A stretch of 64,000 nt of DNA, from the NCBI GenBank assembly GCA_036245805.1, contig BTRK01000002.1, positions 40,654,661 through 40,718,660 on the forward strand, given 5' to 3'. The DNA is from Pristionchus mayeri. Taxonomy: Eukaryota > Nematoda > Chromadorea > Rhabditida > Neodiplogasteridae. Below, one piece after another: positions 58,274-64,000 of this stretch (position 1 is its first letter; each line of letters begins with the position of its first letter). Below the pieces are notes generated by a model. That model was not told where the DNA came from and ran no database searches. It saw only the letters and a program-made list of their open reading frames with translations. A program made the position numbers and the translations under genes.

Positions 58274-60021
58274 GTTCGTGCGGTATTATGTAAACAATAT
58301 CAACCGGAACACAAATAAATGCACCGAAAATACCACGAAAATATCTAAATGATGAGGAAAGCGCGCTTAAATGTGGCTCTTTCGCCTTTCCTTTTCAATC
58401 TCGCCACTGCCTTCTCCTTCTCCCATTTACGAAGACAAAAGCAGGCACGACAACTGGTCGGCGAGCTTTGAGCTTCAACTACAAAGCATCAAAGGCCAAC
58501 ATTTGAAACTCAGCATAATCATGAAAAAATATGGAACGGATTGCCTCATTGTTTTCCTACTATATTTTGCTGATGAAATTAATCGCTCTTATTATAAGAC
58601 AATTCAATTCAATTCATTGTATTTATCCGCCAGGAACATGCATCGGGAGAGTTTGGCAGAATCGAAACAGTTTAGCTGCATTCCCGCCAAGATGCTCACA
58701 ATACTATCCCGACATTATTCATAGGAAGTGCCAGTGGGTATGATAACACTCTTTGCCTGCCATCGACCAATAGCGATATATTAACCGACTCTTTCTCACT
58801 ACCTTACCCCGCCCATAAATGACAAATTGTTCTAATTCATGTAACTAGCTTTCTTACCATCGCGTTGGCCCATTTAAATATAATTTGCCCACAACAAATA
58901 ATGGAAACATTAGGTATGGATAGCACCCGGCTGATCACTAACTCCGAGGTACGTGATCGCATTTTGATTTTATTATTGTGAACATATTTCAAGCTTCGAA
59001 CACTATTCGATTCTGTGCTCGTGCATCACGAGGAGCAGGACAAGCAGTTTAAGGTCAACTGGGACAGACTAAAGAATGATACGAGCCGGCGTTTGCTCGC
59101 AACGTTCCTCGTTATTCGCCCATCTGTGAGCGAATACATTATTTGTAAATATTTTAATCAAAAATATTTCAGAATCCAAATCAATTAAAGCTATCGGTTT
59201 CCTCTGATATCCCGGAAGATTTTCAATTATGGAAATGATGTTTGGAAATTGCGCTAAAGTCATTTGGAAAGCACTACAGTACTGACAAAGTCCACTCTCA
59301 TATGGAACTGTGCAAGAAGGTATTTGGGGATTCTGAATTGAAAATATATAAATAATTATTTGTAATTGTAATATTTATTTGTAAAAAAATATTTGAAATT
59401 TCAGACTGTATCTGTAATTACAAATTGGGAAGGAATGAATGCAATTCTCAAATTTCTCAGTCCGATTTTGAACAGAACGACGTTTGATACAACGGAAAAC
59501 AATTCAATAGTTGTTATTCCACCTTATACACCGGATATGACAACTCTGGACGTAAGCGTAATATTATCACTTAACTCATCCCGTAGCAATGCGATACGAA
59601 CTATTTAACCATTTGTTTTCTTTTTTTTCCATCACCGTGTGTAGTTGTGTGTAAACTACACGATTAAAACAATTTTGATAAGAAATTGAAAAACCTAATG
59701 AAATTGATTTAGCATTTTAGATGAAGATTGGATAAAAGTGTAGCTCAATAATGCACTGTGCAGGAAATCGACATACACATCGGAAAAGCCCTTAAGCTAC
59801 GAAAAGCGGAAAGGGAAAGTTTTCGAAGTCATGGAAATTCATTTATAATTAACACAAAAGAAACACTAAATTTTCCGGATTTAACGTTTACCAATGCATA
59901 TGATCTTGTAAGCTGCTAGTCAAATATTGGTCATTATTATTGAATCTTGCAGAACAGTAAAGATGCAACAATAATTTCTGTTAAACGATCGCCTGACCGG
60001 AAATTTATTCTTTGGGAACTA

Positions 60022-61241
60022 TTGGGGTGTCCGGAAAGTTCGTATAATTTTTTGTTTTTATTTTTAATTCAATGCTTTACAATTCTTAGTGACCAATGTA
60101 TGCCCCCTTCTTTCTCACTACCTCCCTCCAGCGATTGGGCAGGGTCTCGATTCCTCTCTTCCAGAATGCGGGTTTCTTCAAGACCGCCCAGTTCACGAAA
60201 GCCCTCACAACTTCATCTCGATTCTTGAACTTCTTTCCTTTGCAGAAGTCAGAGAGAGCGGAAGCAGTGGTAGTCGCATGGGGAGAGATCCGGGGAATAC
60301 GGTGGATGGGGAATCCTCTCGATCTTCAGCTCGTCCATTTTCTTCTGGGTCATCTTCGCTCGATGTGGGCGAGCATTGTGCATCAGAAGAAGAATTTTGA
60401 CCTGGTTCAGGAGTCTGGGAGGGACTCTGATCGCGACATCTTCCAGTTGTTGATGCTGGTGCCAGGGGCGAGGATCTCCCAGTAGATGGGACCGAGCACT
60501 GAGAATAAGAAGCAGAGGAGTTCCTTCTTTCCGTGCTTTTCCTTCTTCGGGACGGGCGTGGGCTTCTCATCTGTATCCACCCAATGCAGTCTCCTCACAG
60601 GGTTATCGTACGTGATCCACTTCTCATCTGTAGCGATGATGGAATTGACCCATCGAAGATTGGATCTACGATGGAGTAATTCGAGACAGACTTGAACACG
60701 ATTTTTCAGCTGTTCGGGGAGAGGTCATGGGGAATCACTTGTGGGAGTTTCGGCTTCTTCCCAGATCGATGGAGGATATCGGACACCGTTGATCTGGGAG
60801 TATCAGTATCCTTCTTCAACTCACGCACACTGGCCATGGGCTTGCGCTTCAGTGTGCGGAGAACGAGAGGCTGATCGAGGGAGGGAGGGCGTCCAAAGCG
60901 GGGTTGATCATCGAGACCAAACTCCCCTTTCTTGAAGCAGGAGAACCACTTATAGCAGAAGGATATGGAGGGGGCGTCAGCTCCTTCCGACTGGGCCAGG
61001 ACAGAGTGGGCTTCCTTCACGGATCGGCCAAGACGGTAGTAATGAAGTAAATCTGCTCGGAGGTAGGGATGGGAGTCCATCACAAGAATCAATGTAGCAA
61101 CTAGGAGAGTGATTAAATCCTCTCACTACTCAACGTCAGAATGATGCAATACATTGTTGACAAACAGATTGCGCAATCGCTGCATTTGATCGCGAACTGA
61201 CTTTTTTCCGAAGCATTATACGAACTTTCCGGACACCCCAA
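60022..61241 (-). mobile_element. mariner transposon, copy 2 (1220 bp, inverted)
   Basis: TTGGGGTGTCCGGAAAGTTC and its inverted copy at the ends, with TA at 60020-60021 and 61242-61243. It is very close to copy 1 at 21757. Confidence 0.95.
60060..61092 (-). pseudogene. mariner transposase, broken copy
   Basis: It starts at 61092 like copy 1, then loses one C in a C5 run (near 60718), ending after HDLSPNS. A further 19-bp deletion near 60447 removes the codons between GTSIN and QLED. It also has LLLMHNARPH, without the catalytic Asp. No product is expected. Confidence 0.92.
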
Positions 61242-61921
61242 TACATGTGTCTGGTTTTCGTTCGTCGTTCGTTCGGCTTGCTCTGCAGAAGCGGAAATTG
61301 GCATTTGACCAGTTGCTTTCTTCGCACATATCGTTCTTAATGAAATTTACAAGTTTAAACAGTGGTTTTATTATTTCTTTACATCTTGCTTCGTACCGTC
61401 TAGAAGGAGCTCAACGCGAATCCCATTAGTTTTCAATCTATCCTCTTTTCGTTTGATTGTTGGTTGTTGTTACAAAGGATTTCTACGTATAATAGTCACA
61501 CGATCGAGGTGAACGAAACTGAAGACGAAGTGTGGTTTCAGTTTCAAGCAATCAAAAACTCACTCTGACGTAGACGTTTGGGCATGCAATGTCCATCTCT
61601 TCGACTTAGAAGATACAACAACTGAATACACAGTGGCAATCAAGGCAATTATTGCGACATCTAGACCTGAGCATAAATAACACTATAGAATCGGACGACT
61701 AATTGCTCTACGATTTTCGCCAATGTTGAAATAATAGGAGACTATCAGGATGCAGCCATATTTAGCTCAATTAATTGTTTTACCTTCACGGTCATGCGAA
61801 TGTGCGCTCTTCTTATATGTTGGTTTTCTTTCTTATATGTTGGATATGTTGGTTTTCTTAATTTCGAAACTTCATTTGTGTGATAATATGATGAAGGAGG
61901 ATTGTATTTGAGATTGTATAT

Positions 61922-61945
61922 GAGTTGTTGTAGACAACTGCAAAA
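61922..61945 (-). repeat. dispersed hairpin motif (diverged copy)
   Basis: GAGTTGTTGTAGACAACTGCA; minus strand TGCAGTTGTCTACAACAACT. Confidence 0.4.
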
Positions 61946-61964
61946 GCTTCTAAAAAATAATGCA

Positions 61965-62065
61965 TGGGGCGTACTCTCCTCGTTTCGCACGCTCTTTCGA
62001 CGGTCAGACAGAGCGAGAGAGCATGTGAAATGAGGAGAGCGCGCGCCGAGTTGGCATCACTACTG
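61965..62065. mobile_element. hAT-like MITE, family C (copy 3, left end lost)
   Basis: CGTACTCTCCTCGTTTCGCA facing GCATGTGAAATGAGGAGAGC, then CGGCGC-like GCGCGCCGAGTTGGCATCAC TA. The left terminal repeat is missing. Confidence 0.75.
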
Positions 62066-62165
62066 GTAACACACAAGTAATCGATACGAAACAGTTGTGT
62101 GTTAACGTTTGGATTGAAACACAAGACTCAGATAGCATTTGGGTGGATTAAGAAGACATGGATAC

Positions 62166-62277
62166 TAGAGTTCGAGAAATGATACAACGCTCTCTTCATT
62201 CTACACACTCTCTCGCCATTCGACCGGTCGAGAGAGTGTGTAGAATTAAGAGGCGGTGACCCGAATTACGAACTCTA
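62166..62277. mobile_element. hAT-like MITE, family A (copy 6)
   Basis: TAGAGTTCGAGAAATGATAC at the left; ATTACGAACTCTA at the right; exact 8-bp duplication ATGGATAC at 62158-62165 and 62278-62285. Confidence 0.93.
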
Positions 62278-62327
62278 ATGGATACACGAATGGAGAGAAC
62301 GGATGCGAAACGAGTGAGCGGAGAGTG

Positions 62328-62422
62328 AGTGAGCAATGGTCTCGCTCTCTCCATGTCATACGCTCTCTTGCTCACTCTGATCGACGAGAGAGCGTGTGGT
62401 TTGGAGAGAGTCAGACCGGGCG
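62328..62422. mobile_element. family B-like MITE (diverged)
   Basis: GAGCAATGGTCTCGCTCTCT facing GGAGAGAGTCAGACCGGGC. No clear target duplication. Confidence 0.6.
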
Positions 62423-62577
62423 AGTGTGGTATCCATAGCGAGGAGAGGCACTTCCATCCATCCAGAGGATCCCCATTCTCTATCTTGCCAACTATAGTCG
62501 CACGAACGGAAAGGGTGCTCTAAGACAGTGTAAAGTAGGAAACATGATGCGGGACTCTCCTACAACTAGATAGTGAG

Positions 62578-62808
62578 ATGGATGACGAGAGGCTAATAGA
62601 GTTTGTAATACCCGAAATTCACGAATTCAGTTTTCGAGAAGCTAGTGGTTTGCATATTAAATTTCGAAAAAAAGGTTACGAAAAAATTGCACACTTCTGT
62701 CATACATCAGGCATAGAAATGCCCTTTACGCAAACTCACGTGTCGTTGCATTCAGAATGTTCCCCCTCACCAATTAGAAATCGCCGTGAAATACTTGCGT
62801 GTGCATAG
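62578..62808 (+). CDS. small open frame of unknown function
   Basis: 76 codons starting MDDERLIEFVIPEIHEFSFR, open to TAG. Amino-acid make-up is protein-like (balanced charges, CHTSGIEMPFTQTHVSLHSE). The beginning slightly recalls the first strand of MATH domains, but too little is present to call it. No upstream or downstream exon was found; it could be an exon fragment. Confidence 0.3.
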   Translation: MDDERLIEFVIPEIHEFSFREASGLHIKFRKKGYEKIAHFCHTSGIEMPFTQTHVSLHSECSPSPIRNRREILACA

Positions 62809-63122
62809 GCGAGCGCAAATCGAATTATGCGAACTTTTTCTTTGGTCGCTCCCTCCAACGCGTGATTTCCTTCATCAAGCTTAGCATTTTAGCATTCTTC
62901 TCTCCTCGTTCACACCTCCCCTCTCGCCAGGATATTCATATTATCTGTTTACTCGAAATTGTTTAATCGTCTCTCGACCATTCGGTGATATAATCATTCC
63001 CTCTTTCTGTGGTGCACCACTCACTCCAATCTCGCTTCTCCAATTCATTTCATGTTCCAAAGTTTAATCGTATTTTCCTCTACTCGCAGATAACCTCCGT
63101 CTCCTTCGAATATACATCTTAG

Positions 63123-64000
63123 ATGACGTCAAAATCCCTCGCGGAATGGGAGGAAGTCGATCAGGCATTCGTTGATGGTACGTGATTCTGTGCACCTTTT
63201 TCACCTTTTTCGGCAGGTGAAAATATGCCTAATCTCGCACGCGTGTGCTGAGAATGCACGCGACATGATGTCATGACTTCCGAAGAGCAATCGTTTGACT
63301 CTCTTCAGTTTGCACGCTCTCTCGCCTCTGACCGTCGAGAGAGCGTGCAAACTGAAGAGAGTCAGACCATTGCTCCTTCCGAAGCATAAAGTGATTATCG
63401 GCACTATCTCGGATGAGAACTATGACGTCATACCGTCTTTGATATATCAAAAGTTTTCATCCGACCTAGTGCATTAACATCAGACAACCAATTAATATAT
63501 CATTTCTTACAATACTTGAACAAAACATTGATCTGTATGTTTCAATAGTTGCCTACCAAATGTGTCCAATAGTATTGTGCAAATGAAAAATAATAGCGTT
63601 CTCTAAAACGGTCGAACCGTGTGAGAGTGTGAACTAGAGAGAAAAAGTATAAAATATGGTTCAGGCTTCGACGAGCTGGTGCAGAACCACACCGTTAACG
63701 TCATCATCGGTGCGGTGTGCGCTACTATCAATGTTCCCCTGCTCCTCATATTCCTCTCGTATCGACCATTCCGACAACGAAGCAAGGTTGCTTGAATGAT
63801 GTCGAGTAGAGTTGCAAGATACTGTCTCTCCATTCTCAACATTCTCGCTCAAAAAGGAGTATAGGAATTTAACTAGAACGCAGAACGAATTACAGATTCT
63901 GATTGCTCTCGCATGCGCGGACATGATCAATTGCATCGCCATCATGACATTAGGACTGAATAGGGTTCGTATAATATTTACAAAGTGGGGAGGCGAATCA
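63123..64000 (+). CDS. 7TM receptor, Srsx-like, 5' part
   Basis: Exon 1 63123-63177 starts MTSKSLAEWEEVDQAFVD directly after CTTAG. Exon 2 63665-63786 joins in phase and gives an N-glycosylation site (NHT) and TM1 (NVIIGAVCATINVPLLLIFL) with the basic end YRPFRQRSK. Exon 3 63896-63964 gives TM2 (ILIALACADMINCIAIMTLG), with the LACAD motif typical of rhodopsin-like nematode receptors. The gene continues past the window edge. Intron 1 holds a family B hAT MITE and an AGGTCGG-type MITE. Confidence 0.75.
63285..63375. mobile_element. hAT-like MITE, family B (copy 2)
   Basis: GAGCAATCGTTTGACTCTCT facing AGAGAGTCAGACCATTGCTC, with an exact 8-bp duplication CTTCCGAA at 63277-63284 and 63376-63383. 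It lies in intron 1 of the Srsx-like gene. Confidence 0.92.

Larger units (their letters stand above)
58901..61429 (+). pseudogene. gene of unknown family, interrupted by a mariner inside an exon
   Basis: Six phase-0 exons: 58901-58948 (METLGMDSTRLITNSE), 58994-59125 (EEQDKQFKVNWDRLKND), 59173-59319, 59405-59551 (VSVITNWEGMNAILKFLS), 59764-59907 (EIDIHIGKALKLRKAER) and 59953 onward. The last exon runs into a mariner at 60022. Its frame continues after the mariner at 61244 (SGFRSSFVRLALQKRKLAF) to a TAG at 61427, and the two parts are exactly in register across one TA. A TGA at 59236-59238 interrupts exon 3 (after DFQLWK), so the gene carries two independent lesions. The family was not recognised; the all-phase-0 structure and size (about 290 codons) resemble the divergent C-terminal part of the F-box genes, but no homology is visible. 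Confidence 0.7.

Noticed and set aside
5734..61945. Hairpin motif as the Caenorhabditis piRNA upstream motif (CTGTTTCA)
   Set aside because: The conserved bases are TTTCAGTTGCC, not CTGTTTCA, and the spacing and context do not fit.

Overview
The window looks like nuclear DNA of a nematode. Genes are broken into many short exons by introns of about 40-300 bp with GT...(TTTT)CAG junctions. Several first exons begin right after a CAG, as expected for spliced-leader acceptors. The families recognised are typical nematode expansions: 7TM chemoreceptors, F-box proteins, a MATH-BTB protein and a Ly6-type protein. A diplogastrid such as Pristionchus is possible, but the sequence alone does not prove it. 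No rRNA, tRNA, CRISPR array or prokaryotic operon was seen.

Layout. 0.3-2.4 kb: minus-strand multi-exon gene of unknown family. 3.9-5.3 kb: minus-strand RING-finger gene. 6.8-7.1 kb: end of a small plus-strand gene with an acidic tail. 7.5-11.1 kb: 7TM chemoreceptor whose introns hold a mariner-like element and a 1.2 kb palindrome. 11.2-12.8 kb: two more long palindromes. 14.1-28.6 kb: three dispersed F-box paralogs on the plus strand (one decayed, one frameshifted, one open), separated by a 14-exon gene of unknown family (20.1-25.6 kb) with a full mariner in one intron. 28.9-31.6 kb: minus-strand equilibrative nucleoside transporter. 34.8-39.2 kb: long minus-strand gene of unknown family. 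Two of its exons, with about 2 kb of flank, are duplicated at 41.6-43.7 kb. 44.4-47.3 kb: giant palindrome with three nested insertions. 47.6-49.6 kb: MATH-BTB gene cut off at a palindrome. 53.25-54.2 kb: Ly6/uPAR-like GPI-anchored protein. 58.9-61.4 kb: gene of unknown family split in an exon by a second mariner. 63.1 kb to the edge: start of another 7TM receptor.

The genes do not form a pathway. F-box and MATH-BTB proteins are both cullin-ubiquitin-ligase adaptors, and together with the chemoreceptors they suggest a fast-evolving chromosome region. The clearest story is in the mobile DNA. It includes hAT-like MITE families with visible 8-bp target duplications and two mariners that share loss of a catalytic aspartate. 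There are five non-autonomous mariner-like elements and several kilobase-scale foldback palindromes, some inside introns, which could yield long hairpin RNA if transcribed. There is also a dispersed hairpin motif (AGTTGGCGTAGGCAACTGAAA-like) that marks a repeat unit I could not assign to any known element.

Exon models were made by eye from splice signals and reading phase. Exon edges are best estimates.
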